From an uncultured Saprospiraceae bacterium (lineage in GTDB: Bacteria > Bacteroidota > Bacteroidia > Chitinophagales > Saprospiraceae), in NCBI GenBank assembly GCA_937974625.1, contig CALJVJ010000011.1, positions 1 to 40,993 of the forward strand: DNA of 40,993 bases, written 5' to 3'. A model generated the notes under the pieces. It was not told the origin of the DNA, did no database searches, and was given only the letters and a program-made list of their open reading frames with translations. Position 1 is the first letter of the stretch. The number at the start of each line of letters is the position of its first letter. Of this stretch, positions 1-8,020 are shown piece after piece. A program made the position numbers and the translations under genes.

Positions 1-954
1 AATCAAACCCATCGTTGTCATTGTCAGTAACTGTACCAATTATATTACCAGCACAACTACATCCATCCGCAAGAATGACATCATTTTCAGTATCGGCATT
101 GCCATCATCACATGGGGTGCCAGCTGCTTGAATTGGGCCAACATTAGGGTCATTATCATTACAATCGACGGATGAATTTTGACCATCATTATCATTATCA
201 ATGATTAATACAATCCCATCACAATTTTCGTCTACATTATTATTAGGTACTTCTACAGCCCCAGGATTGATAGACGAATTATTATCATCACAATCGACCG
301 TTGAATCAAATCCATCGTTGTCTCGGTCCGTAGGAGAACCAATTATATTACCTGCACAATTACACCCATCCGCAAGAATGACATCATTTTCCGTATTGGC
401 ATTCCCATCATCACAGGCAGTACCAGGTGTTTGTTGAGGGCCAACATTAGGGTCATTATCATTACAATCCACCGTTGAATCAAATCCATCGTTATCATTG
501 TCAGTAGGCATACCAATAATAGTACCCGCACAACTACATCCGTCCGCAAGAATGACATCATTTACTGTATTGGCATTCCCATCATCACAGGCAGTTCCAG
601 CTGCTTGTATTGGGCCAATATTAGGGTCATTATCATTACAATCGACGGATGAGTTTTGACCATCATTATCATTATCAATGATTAATGCAATACCATCACA
701 ATTTTCGTCCACATTATTATTAGGTACTTCTGTAGCTCCAGGATTGATAGACGAATTATTATCATCACAATCGACCGTTGAATCAAACCCGTCATTGTCA
801 TTGTCAGTAGGTAAACCAATTACATTACCCGCACAACTACATCCGTCCGCAAGAATGACATCATTTTCAGTATCGGCATTCCCATCATCACAGGCAGTGC
901 CTGGCGTTTGTTGAGGACCAACATTAGCATCATTATCATTACAATCAATGGATG
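1..954 (-). repeat. Two tandem copies of a 477-bp coding repeat
   Basis: The segment starting at 1 recurs from 478 with a period of exactly 477 bases (159 codons) and differs by roughly one base in ten by eye. Each unit is composite: a part with the DENCDGI core and a part with the DGCSCAG core. The shorter internal motif (complement of DGFDSTVDC) recurs at 1, about 303, 478 and about 780. The period is a multiple of three, so the protease frame is kept. It is part of the partial protease gene. Confidence 0.85.
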
Positions 955-3900
955 AATGATGTCCATCATTATCATTATCAATTACTTGTGCAGTACCATC
1001 ACAATCTTCATCAATATTATTATTAGGTACTTCTGTTGCATTAGGATTAATGGCCGAATTACTATCGTCACAATCAGTGCTATTAGCAACATAACCAGTT
1101 GGTTGACTGCATGCAAATAGAGTAGCATTGACATTTCCAAATCCATCACTATCAGTATCTGCATACCAGGTTGTTGTGCCACCTACATTAATATCAGCAG
1201 CATCGATTAGACCATCACAATTATCGTCTTTCCCATTACAAATTTCTGAAGCATTCGGGTTTATTGAGGCATCATTATCATTACAATCAGAGCTATTAGC
1301 GACATAATCAGTAGGCTGACTGCACGCAAGGATAGCATTATTGGGGTCTCCAAATCCATCCTTATCAGTATCTGCATACCAAGTGGATGAACCATTTAAA
1401 CTACTATCAGCAGCATCAATAAGACCATCACAATCATTATCTCTTCCATCACATACTTCTATTGCATTGGGATGAATATTAGCGTTGTTATCATTACAAT
1501 CAGAGCTATTTCTAACAAAACCAGTAGGCTTATTACAAGCAAGTATTGTAGAATCTACATTACCAAATCCATCATTATCTAAATCTACATACCAAGTTGT
1601 TCTACCTGTAACATCTGTATCGGCTCCATCAATTAATCCATCACAATCATCATCTATACCATTACAAGTTTCAATAGCATTTGGATTGATTGCTGCGTTA
1701 TTATCATTACAATCAGCGCTATTGCTGACAAATCCAGTAGGTTGGCTACAAGTAATCATCGTAGAATCTGGGTTTCCAAACCCATCACCATCCACATCTG
1801 CAAACCAAGTTGCCATACCTGTAACATCTGTATCGGCTGCATCGACTAATCCATCACAATCATCATCTATGCCATTACAAATTTCTGTAGCATTCGGATT
1901 GACGGCAGCGTTGGTATCATCACAATCGGTATTATTACTGACAAAACCAGTTGGTTGAAAACAAGCGGTTACCACAGAATTTGCATTACCAAATCCATCG
2001 TTATCCGTATCTGCATACCAAATTGCGGCATCTATAACATCTGTATCGGCAGCATCGACCAATCCGTCACAATCATCATCTTTACCATTACAAGTTTCTG
2101 TTGCATTCGGATTAACGGTTGCGTCGTTATCATCACAATCAACACTTGAATCAAATCCATCGTTATCGTTGTCTACAATTGTTACTCCACCTGTGATGGT
2201 GAAATTAGCATTAGAGACATCGTAAAAAGTTGAAGCTTCTCTAAAACCCCCAGCTACATCGCAACGGATTAAAATTCTTGCAGCAGAACTTACATTATTA
2301 GGGATGGTCACATTGGCCACTCCATCGTTTGGTGTAGCATTGGCAATAACGGTATAACTAGCACCGCCATCAATGGATAAAAGAATATCTACATTACTAC
2401 AATGTGCATCTGTTCCATTGACCGTCCATGTGATATTACTAAGTGTATTGCCTAAAAAGGATTCTCCACCATTAGGTGAAGTGACTTCAAAAGGGCCCGT
2501 ATTGGCAACGGTAACAATCATTCTATCTTCTGCTATTCTGCCAAAACTTGGGTTATTATCTCTTACACTCAAAGAAAAATTCATAGTTCTAGGAGTACAA
2601 GGTAATTTTTCCCATTGAATGGCATTATTATTTCCTGCAAGCACATCTGTATAAAGCGGAAAACTGCGAAGTGAAATATCAGCAGGAGGTCTATATCTAA
2701 ACAATGGAGCAGTAGTAGAATTACAATCTGGTGGACCAGTCGTTGTATTTCCATTTCCATCATATTGAACCCAATTATAAGTTAAGTCACTTGCTAAATC
2801 ATTAGCGTCTGTAGCATTTCCAATCAATACAAAAGGTGTTTGCTTAGGAATAATAATATCATTCTGAGCAGAAACTACAGGGTCGCTATCATTGCCAGAA
2901 TTATCAGTCGAGGCACAGCTAGTGGTAGCAATATAGTCTTGTATAGTTTTGATAGAAGCATAATGAAAATAAGGGTCTGAACCAGCAGCATATTGAACAC
3001 TTGCTTCACAAACATTGGCGTAAGCCATAATAGAGGAACCTTCACCCGGCTCAAATCTAAAACCAGCTACGGAAGTTGCACATTCCTCAGAAGAAAAATT
3101 ATGCTCTGCACCAAATTGATGACCAATTTCATGCGCTACATAATCTATCCAAAGGGTAGTAGTAGATATAGCCGACCCAGAAAAACCTTCCCCTTTTGAC
3201 TCTCTACAAACAACTCCAGAAGAAGCCAGTCCTCCTAAATTTTCCCATATGACCACGTGACCAACGTCAAAACCATTTTCTCCTAAAGCTGCTACAGAAA
3301 GATTGTGGCCAATCTCCACAATTTCTGTCTGATTGGTTAAATCAAAAGGGTCGGTGTCGGGGTCTGGGTAAATCATCGCTGCAGTGGAGACTAGGTTAAA
3401 TCTTACTCCTAAATCTCTTAAATAAATAATGTTAATCATATTTACACCAGATGCTAACGCATTTAGAACATTTGTGGCACTATACGGAGAACCTCCAAAG
3501 TGTTGGCTATATTCTCCTGAGGCGACAATTCCTAAACGATAAGTTCGCCTAGTATTAGGAATATGGCGACTAACCGCATCAGCAGCTTGTTGTACCCGAT
3601 GGGTATTAGCAATAACACCACACTTAACTTTTCCTGCTTTTAATTGGTGTTTAAAATAAATATAATGTTGCTCTATCTCTGAAATTTCACTAGAAGCAGG
3701 TTCAACAAAATAGGTATTCTTTCCAGCATATATTCCTGCATGGAAACCATAATCACTAATATCACAAGCAATTAATACAGAAGGGTCCTCCTTTTTATAT
3801 CCACTAAAAGTTTTAATGGTGTATAAATGGGCTACTTCTTTTGCGACGACATCAGTTGGTGTGATTACAAATGTTTCATAGCTGCCTCCAGGAGTCGGAA

Positions 3901-4150
3901 TGACAATTTCTTGAGGAACACTTTGCAATTTTCTTTTAAAATCAGCAATGGAAATAGTTGCTTTAACTGCTTCATCAGGCAGTGCTTTAAAAGTAGAATT
4001 ACTTCTTGCTTTAGCCGATGATGGAGTATTTATTTTCCAGTCATTTGGACTAATTTGAGCTTGTGAAAAGCCCATAAAGAAAAACAATAAAAAAGTTGTC
4101 AGTACAACTGATTTAAATTGTTTTTTAGTTTTTGTGTAAAATGGAATCAT
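1..4150 (-). CDS. Secreted metzincin (reprolysin-like) protease with MopE-type repeats, C-terminus missing
   Basis: The frame is open from an ATG at 4150 to the left edge (1383 full codons), so the gene is cut by the window. A signal peptide (about residues 1-30, ending FSQAQ) precedes a propeptide with a possible cysteine switch (KCGV). The catalytic domain carries the zinc motif HEIGHQFGAEH at residues 340-350 and a Met-turn (SSIMAY) about 30 residues later, as in M12B-like metzincins. Ig/PKD-like segments follow. From about residue 660 the protein is Asp-rich repeats: five 71-residue units with CNGxDDDCDGL cores (MopE family), then longer 159-residue units with DNDNDGFDS and DGCSCAG motifs. 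Aspartate-rich loops of this kind usually bind calcium. The role is probably extracellular proteolysis at or beyond the cell surface. A T9SS sorting domain is expected beyond the edge but cannot be seen. It is a paralogue in design of the protease at 10444-15237. Confidence 0.9.
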   Translation of the reverse strand, partial: MIPFYTKTKKQFKSVVLTTFLLFFFMGFSQAQISPNDWKINTPSSAKARSNSTFKALPDEAVKATISIADFKRKLQSVPQEIVIPTPGGSYETFVITPTDVVAKEVAHLYTIKTFSGYKKEDPSVLIACDISDYGFHAGIYAGKNTYFVEPASSEISEIEQHYIYFKHQLKAGKVKCGVIANTHRVQQAADAVSRHIPNTRRTYRLGIVASGEYSQHFGGSPYSATNVLNALASGVNMINIIYLRDLGVRFNLVSTAAMIYPDPDTDPFDLTNQTEIVEIGHNLSVAALGENGFDVGHVVIWENLGGLASSGVVCRESKGEGFSGSAISTTTLWIDYVAHEIGHQFGAEHNFSSEECATSVAGFRFEPGEGSSIMAYANVCEASVQYAAGSDPYFHYASIKTIQDYIATTSCASTDNSGNDSDPVVSAQNDIIIPKQTPFVLIGNATDANDLASDLTYNWVQYDGNGNTTTGPPDCNSTTAPLFRYRPPADISLRSFPLYTDVLAGNNNAIQWEKLPCTPRTMNFSLSVRDNNPSFGRIAEDRMIVTVANTGPFEVTSPNGGESFLGNTLSNITWTVNGTDAHCSNVDILLSIDGGASYTVIANATPNDGVANVTIPNNVSSAARILIRCDVAGGFREASTFYDVSNANFTITGGVTIVDNDNDGFDSSVDCDDNDATVNPNATETCNGKDDDCDGLVDAADTDVIDAAIWYADTDNDGFGNANSVVTACFQPTGFVSNNTDCDDTNAAVNPNATEICNGIDDDCDGLVDAADTDVTGMATWFADVDGDGFGNPDSTMITCSQPTGFVSNSADCNDNNAAINPNAIETCNGIDDDCDGLIDGADTDVTGRTTWYVDLDNDGFGNVDSTILACNKPTGFVRNSSDCNDNNANIHPNAIEVCDGRDNDCDGLIDAADSSLNGSSTWYADTDKDGFGDPNNAILACSQPTDYVANSSDCNDNDASINPNASEICNGKDDNCDGLIDAADINVGGTTTWYADTDSDGFGNVNATLFACSQPTGYVANSTDCDDSNSAINPNATEVPNNNIDEDCDGTAQVIDNDNDGHHSSIDCNDNDANVGPQQTPGTACDDGNADTENDVILADGCSCAGNVIGLPTDNDNDGFDSTVDCDDNNSSINPGATEVPNNNVDENCDGIALIIDNDNDGQNSSVDCNDNDPNIGPIQAAGTACDDGNANTVNDVILADGCSCAGTIIGMPTDNDNDGFDSTVDCNDNDPNVGPQQTPGTACDDGNANTENDVILADGCNCAGNIIGSPTDRDNDGFDSTVDCDDNNSSINPGAVEVPNNNVDENCDGIVLIIDNDNDGQNSSVDCNDNDPNVGPIQAAGTPCDDGNADTENDVILADGCSCAGNIIGTVTDNDNDGFD
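996..2160 (-). repeat. Tandem 213-bp coding repeats (MopE-like units)
   Basis: The complement of the CDGL core falls at 1212, 1425, 1638, 1851 and 2064, a spacing of exactly 213 bases (71 codons). The next core, at 996, is 216 bases on, where the array changes to the longer unit. Each unit reads in outline as CNG-DDDCDGL, then W-AD-D-DGFG, then C-QPTGFV-N--DC-D. This matches the putative metal-binding MopE repeat. The copies are more diverged in DNA than the 477-bp units. Confidence 0.85.
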
Positions 4151-4926
4151 AATGTGTAATTTTTTACAATAAATAAGAATTATTTATGGCTGTAAATGAT
4201 ACAGCCTAATCGGGTAATTTAGTTAGGTATAAACACAAAAACTAAGCATAGTGCAAGAACTAAACAACCAATGAATAATTTCTTCATTGAAAATTGTTGC
4301 ATGAAATAACTAAGTTATTTAATGTGTAGATACATTATAAAAAAAAATATATTTTTTGAGAAAAATAGTTTTCTTAGACTTAATTCTAAGTATAAACTAT
4401 TGGTAGGATTGAAGAACTGATAATAGTAACTTAATCTAAAAAGTTATCAATTATTAAGGAGTTGGTGATTTAAATCACTGGTAGTCAGTAATTTATGGTT
4501 TTTTATTCTGGTAGGGGGTTGAGAATGATTTTTTTGTGAACTGGTAGTATAATCTTTAACGAGAGATTGTCAATAGTTGTTTCTTAAGAACAGTAACAGA
4601 ATCAATAAAATAAGCATTTAGGTATAAATTTAAGGAGGATAAGAATAACCAAGAACAAAAAAAGCTAAGGAAATTGTTTGAAAAAATAAAAGGACAACAT
4701 AGGGTGAAAGAAAAATAAAGTTGTACACTTAATTTGCCCCACTACTAAATGAGCTAGCCAAAAATATTATTCGAAGAAATTTGAGATTTAGTATAAATCA
4801 TTTGATGCGCTACTTAACTTTTTAAAATTTTTTCCATTAAAATTCGTCAAATACTTGAAAAAGAGACAACAAAGCGATTATATTTGTTCTTATTTAGATT
4901 AAATAAAAATAAGAGTTAATTTTCTT
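4151..4926. other. Long AT-rich spacer without a recognisable gene until 4927
   Basis: No convincing coding frame is seen. The segment upstream of the protease holds a small perfect hairpin (4188-4206, GGCTGTA/TACAGCC) in the presumed 5' leader of the minus-strand gene, and a second hairpin at about 4269-4289 (CAATGAA/TTCATTG). The motif YTGGTAG occurs four times in one orientation at 4400, 4478, 4508 and 4541. No known operator is recognised. The right end holds the promoter of the small gene at 4927. Confidence 0.5.
4854..4886 (+). promoter_or_regulatory. Bacteroidota-type promoter for the small cysteine-rich protein
   Basis: A perfect -7 box TATATTTG lies at 4879-4886. A CTTG (3 of 4 to TTTG) lies at 4854-4857, 21 bases upstream. 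This fits the Bacteroidota housekeeping sigma consensus. It would start a transcript with a leader of about 35 bases before the ATG at 4927. Confidence 0.55.
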
Positions 4927-5100
4927 ATGGATACGCCACCAATTAATAAACGAAGTTTTCATCCTGAGTACGCCAATTTGCGTTTGCCATTTGCCTTACC
5001 TATTGTGCAAGGCAAAAAACTAAAGAAGAAGTGTTGTAAGAAGTATAAGAAGGGCAAACAATGTAAACGTTGCCCCAAAGGAATCATGTGTGATTTGTAG
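4927..5100 (+). CDS. Small cysteine-rich, lysine-rich protein (57 aa), function unknown
   Basis: An ATG-to-TAG frame of 57 codons. The N-terminal half is ordinary (MDTPPINKRSFHPEYANLRL). The C-terminal half is very basic and holds five cysteines, in CC, QCKRCP and MCDL contexts, within a KKKCCKKYKKGKQC-type stretch. There is no signal peptide or membrane segment. The Cys and Lys pattern suggests a metal- or nucleic-acid-binding mini-protein, but this is inference. A good Bacteroidota promoter about 40 bases upstream, and a composition unlike random AT-rich DNA, support it as a real gene. It precedes ferritin on the same strand with a 183-base gap and a separate promoter, so co-transcription is doubtful. 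I do not recognise the family firmly. Confidence 0.65.
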   Translation: MDTPPINKRSFHPEYANLRLPFALPIVQGKKLKKKCCKKYKKGKQCKRCPKGIMCDL

Positions 5101-5199
5101 ACAAGTTGGATCAGTGAAAACATAGTGAATTAACAAACCCTGTTACTTTAGAACTATTCCGAATTAGCCTACCTGCTTTTAAATAAGAACCTTCGGTTA

Positions 5200-5207
5200 T
5201 ATTTTTG
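5200..5207 (+). promoter_or_regulatory. Probable -7 box of the ferritin gene
   Basis: TATTTTTG matches TAnnTTTG exactly. A TTTT at 5177-5180 is a weak -33 box at about the right distance. Transcription would start near 5213, giving a normal leader to the ATG at 5284 but only about 11 bases to the alternative ATG at 5224. Confidence 0.4.
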
Positions 5208-5283
5208 TGTTTAAATAGTAAAGATGACACCTAGAATGAAGGTGTTTTTCTCAAACCTCAATAATTTAAAATTAGATTTAAGT

Positions 5284-5811
5284 ATGATTTCAGATAAGAT
5301 GTCGAAGGCGCTAAACGCGCAAATCCAATTAGAAGGTCAAGCCTCCTTTTTATACCTTTCCATGGCTTCTTGGTGCGATAAGGAAGGATTAGACGGATGT
5401 GCTAAATTTATGCATAGACAATCAGCAGAAGAAAGAATGCATATGCTGAAAATATTTCATTATTTAAGTGAAGTAGATGCCCATGCTCTGACCCCTGCTA
5501 TCAAAGCAGTACCACATGAATTTGAATCTGCGCAGGATATGTTTCAGGAAGTATATAAGCATGAACAAAAGGTAACCGCTTCTATCAATAAATTGATGGA
5601 TATTTCTTTGAAAGAAAATGACCATACAACAAATAACTTTTTGCAGTGGTACATTATGGAACAAAGAGAAGAGGAAAATTTGATTCGGTCTTTATTAGAT
5701 AAAATTAAATTAATCGGGAAAGGTCCAATGTCTTTGTATTATATAGACAAAGAAGTGGAAGCAATAAATGCAGCGGAATTGGCAGCTGAAGGGGAAGAGG
5801 AGAATGCATAA
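5284..5811 (+). CDS. ftnA: Ferritin (non-haem, FtnA type)
   Basis: An iron-storage protein that oxidises Fe(II) and stores it as a mineral in a 24-subunit cytoplasmic shell. With the start at 5284 (MISDKMSKAL) the product is 175 residues. The ferroxidase ligands then fall at E17, E50, H53, E94 and Q127 with E130, the same numbers as in E. coli FtnA, and Y24 is also in place. This argues for this ATG over the in-frame ATG at 5224, which would add 20 residues unusual for the family and leave almost no leader after the probable promoter at 5200. A four-helix bundle is evident, and the C-terminus is acidic (AAEGEEENA). The DinB-like gene follows after 24 bases and probably shares the transcript, which ends at the terminator near 6390. 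Confidence 0.95.
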   Translation: MISDKMSKALNAQIQLEGQASFLYLSMASWCDKEGLDGCAKFMHRQSAEERMHMLKIFHYLSEVDAHALTPAIKAVPHEFESAQDMFQEVYKHEQKVTASINKLMDISLKENDHTTNNFLQWYIMEQREEENLIRSLLDKIKLIGKGPMSLYYIDKEVEAINAAELAAEGEEENA

Positions 5812-5835
5812 TTTACAGCATAGTCAGATTTATAT

Positions 5836-6333
5836 ATGAAGGATTTATTAACGTATTCCTGTGATTATAATATTTGGGCGAATGAAAAGTTAGCTGATTT
5901 TTTTGTTGAAAAACCAGAAGAATTATTAGCCCGACCTATCGAAAATAGTTTTCCTTCTATTCGTAAAACGTTGATTCATATTTTAAGTGCAGAAAAAAGC
6001 TGGTTGGCTAGATTAGCTGAGCAACCTAGTAATAACAAAAGAGTGGTTGATGAATTTACGAATACGGCAGCAGCATTCAATGCACTAGTTATAGGCTCGA
6101 AAAATTTTGCACAGTTTGTTCATCAACAGCCTGATAGTTTTTTTGATACTCCTGTTGTTTATCACACATGGGATGGCACCAAGTGGGAAATGTTACCCAA
6201 AATTATGATACAACATTGCATGAATCATTCGACCTATCATAGAGGTCAATTGGTTACTTTAGCAAGACAATTAGGAATGAGAAAAGGAGTACCGAGTACA
6301 GATTTGTTGTATTATTCGAGAGCTATTAGCTAA
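5836..6333 (+). CDS. DinB-family four-helix protein
   Basis: 165 residues with the DinB/YfiT-type metal triad: H48 in the LIHILSAEKSW helix, and H131 and H135 in the NHSTYHRGQ motif. Members are four-helix bundles that bind a divalent metal. Some are thiol-dependent transferases (bacillithiol or mycothiol S-transferases) and many are damage-induced with unknown reactions. The length is typical. It lies 24 bases after ferritin on the same strand and ahead of a strong terminator, so the two are probably co-transcribed. A link to metal or oxidative stress is therefore plausible but not shown. The substrate cannot be read from the sequence. Confidence 0.9.
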   Translation: MKDLLTYSCDYNIWANEKLADFFVEKPEELLARPIENSFPSIRKTLIHILSAEKSWLARLAEQPSNNKRVVDEFTNTAAAFNALVIGSKNFAQFVHQQPDSFFDTPVVYHTWDGTKWEMLPKIMIQHCMNHSTYHRGQLVTLARQLGMRKGVPSTDLLYYSRAIS

Positions 6334-6362
6334 GGAGAAAAAAATAATAATGTTTATAACGT

Positions 6363-6397
6363 AAAAAAATCGGTAGCAAACGCTGACCGATTTTTTT
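6363..6397 (+). terminator. Rho-independent terminator of the ferritin/DinB unit
   Basis: The arms AAAAATCGGT and ACCGATTTTT flank an inner AGC/GCT pair and a short loop, and end in seven T. The A-run on the left makes it potentially bidirectional. It lies 30 bases after the DinB stop codon. Confidence 0.85.
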
Positions 6398-6665
6398 ATG
6401 CACATTTAAATTAATCTTAGAAAGTGTAATTGAAATACCATTTCCATCTTTAAAACGTTTAATAAATTAAAGATGCTGCTTAGGTAGCATGATTTTTGTA
6501 AATTTCTCCTTAATAAGTATATAATTCCTCCCATTTTAGTGACCAAGACAAATCTCTTTCGTTTAAAAGAGGAGGAGATTTTAATGAAAAAAGCATTCCT
6601 CCCAACAAGAAAATTATTTTTTTACAAAATAAAAATCGAGAAAAATCCTTATTTTACGGCTTACG

Positions 6666-6673
6666 TATCTTTA
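6666..6673 (+). promoter_or_regulatory. Candidate -7 box for the DUF4230 gene
   Basis: TATCTTTA (7 of 8 to TAnnTTTG) lies 15 bases before the ATG at 6689. The same TATCTTTAAC string occurs just before the ATG at 27482. No clear -33 box is seen, so the call is tentative. Confidence 0.3.
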
Positions 6674-6688
6674 ACCTACAAACCCATC

Positions 6689-7918
6689 ATGGCAGATAAA
6701 GAATATCAAGGACCACCTCCAGTTAAAAAACCGAGTAGTATATATAGTATCGGAAAAAAAGCACTCGTTATCACCCTTTTGTGTGTAGGGGGAATGGTCT
6801 TGCTTAAGTACTATAAACCTGGGATACCAAATCCAATAGGTGGAGACCCAACTATAACCCACATTCCAAAGGAATTACACATCAATTATATTCCTGCAGA
6901 ATATGATGCAAATTTAGATGAGGAGGATGCTTTAGCCATTTTATCAAACCCGAATCGCTACAGAAGAGATTTTGACAAATTGGTCTATGACTTTAATTTA
7001 TCTTTATTGCAACACGTTGCCAATCGGATGGACTTATCTAGAGAAATAAAATCGCAATTAGAGACCGAATATCAGAAACATCATTCTTACCTGAAAGATT
7101 TATATTTTGATGATTTTGTTGCCCTAAAAGATACGACCGATAACTTTCAGCAATTATGGTACGAAACAGAAAATGCCAATGCAGTGGAAGTGTTGAATGA
7201 AGTAGCATCAAAGTATACTTGCCCTTTTATAAACACCGTTATTACTTCTTTATTACAATCTGGTTCTTCGCCATTGGCAGGAGCAGGAAAGTATGTAGAA
7301 ACACCTTGTGGTGTCGCTTTGAAAGAGGGTTTACAGCCGATGATGAAACGGTTAGAAGCCAAGGCTGCTATTGCGGATTTTGGTAAAGCCAAAGGTTTTT
7401 TAGAGGAGAAAGTAGAAAAGGCAGTATCAGAATTAGCGACGATGGAAGTCCGTGATAAAAAAGGATTGAATACAGAGCTTAAAACGAATGTATGGGGGGT
7501 AAATGTATCATCTACGGATATTGAAATTTCAGCGATTAGTATTTTAAAGGTAGGCTTCAAATTGAATGAACTTTTTGATATTTCTGTAAACGAAGGAAGA
7601 AGCATGGTGACCATAACTTTACCAGAACCTCAAATATTATCACATGAAGTTTACCCAAAAGTAGAGAATTTGGAAGTTGGTTGGATGCGAGAATTACAAA
7701 ACGAAGACTTTAATAAAAACTTCAATCTCTTGCGTCGAGAATTTAGAAATGATGCAGTAAATAGTGATATTATGGCAAAGGCTAAACAAGAGGCAGTAGA
7801 ACTGATGGACTTGATGTTTAGCCCTGTAGTGGCTGGTTTGAATAAGCGGTATAAGTTACAAATTCGATTTAAGGCAGTGCCAAGAGGTAATGATGGAGAT
7901 ATCTCTAGTTTGAATTGA
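6689..7918 (+). CDS. DUF4230 family membrane-anchored protein
   Basis: With the start at 6689 (MADKEYQGPPPVKKP) the product is 409 residues. One N-terminal membrane helix (about residues 23-40, KALVITLLCVGGMVLLKYY) is followed by a long periplasmic or extracytoplasmic part. The C-terminal third matches DUF4230 in outline: a beta segment with VTITLPEPQILS, then LRREFRNDAV and a helical stretch, and a final basic strand. DUF4230 proteins have no known function. The frame stays open upstream to a GTG at 6539, and an ATG at 6584 has a strong AGGAGG ten bases ahead. I prefer 6689 because the extra N-terminus would bury the membrane helix inside the protein and a -7-like box sits at 6666. The gene is convergent with the 7TM-HD gene. 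Confidence 0.8.
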   Translation: MADKEYQGPPPVKKPSSIYSIGKKALVITLLCVGGMVLLKYYKPGIPNPIGGDPTITHIPKELHINYIPAEYDANLDEEDALAILSNPNRYRRDFDKLVYDFNLSLLQHVANRMDLSREIKSQLETEYQKHHSYLKDLYFDDFVALKDTTDNFQQLWYETENANAVEVLNEVASKYTCPFINTVITSLLQSGSSPLAGAGKYVETPCGVALKEGLQPMMKRLEAKAAIADFGKAKGFLEEKVEKAVSELATMEVRDKKGLNTELKTNVWGVNVSSTDIEISAISILKVGFKLNELFDISVNEGRSMVTITLPEPQILSHEVYPKVENLEVGWMRELQNEDFNKNFNLLRREFRNDAVNSDIMAKAKQEAVELMDLMFSPVVAGLNKRYKLQIRFKAVPRGNDGDISSLN

Positions 7919-8020
7919 TTACTGGAAGGTAGTAAGAAAAGGGTAGCAGTGGTGGCTTAGCATTGTTTACATATCTTAAATTTGTGAACGATGATTTATG
8001 ATTTGACAAAAGGTCACCTA

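Noticed and set aside
1..1958. Several plus-strand and off-frame reading frames of 60-157 codons across the repeat array
   Set aside because: They are reading shadows of the minus-strand Asp-rich repeats, which give long open frames in other phases. Their low-complexity products repeat with the same period.
1..2160. CRISPR-like array
   Set aside because: The repeats are 213 and 477 bases long, diverged, in frame and encode protein. There are no short identical repeats with unique spacers.
7147..7614. 155-residue minus-strand frame inside the DUF4230 gene
   Set aside because: Antisense shadow of a well-supported DUF4230 coding sequence.
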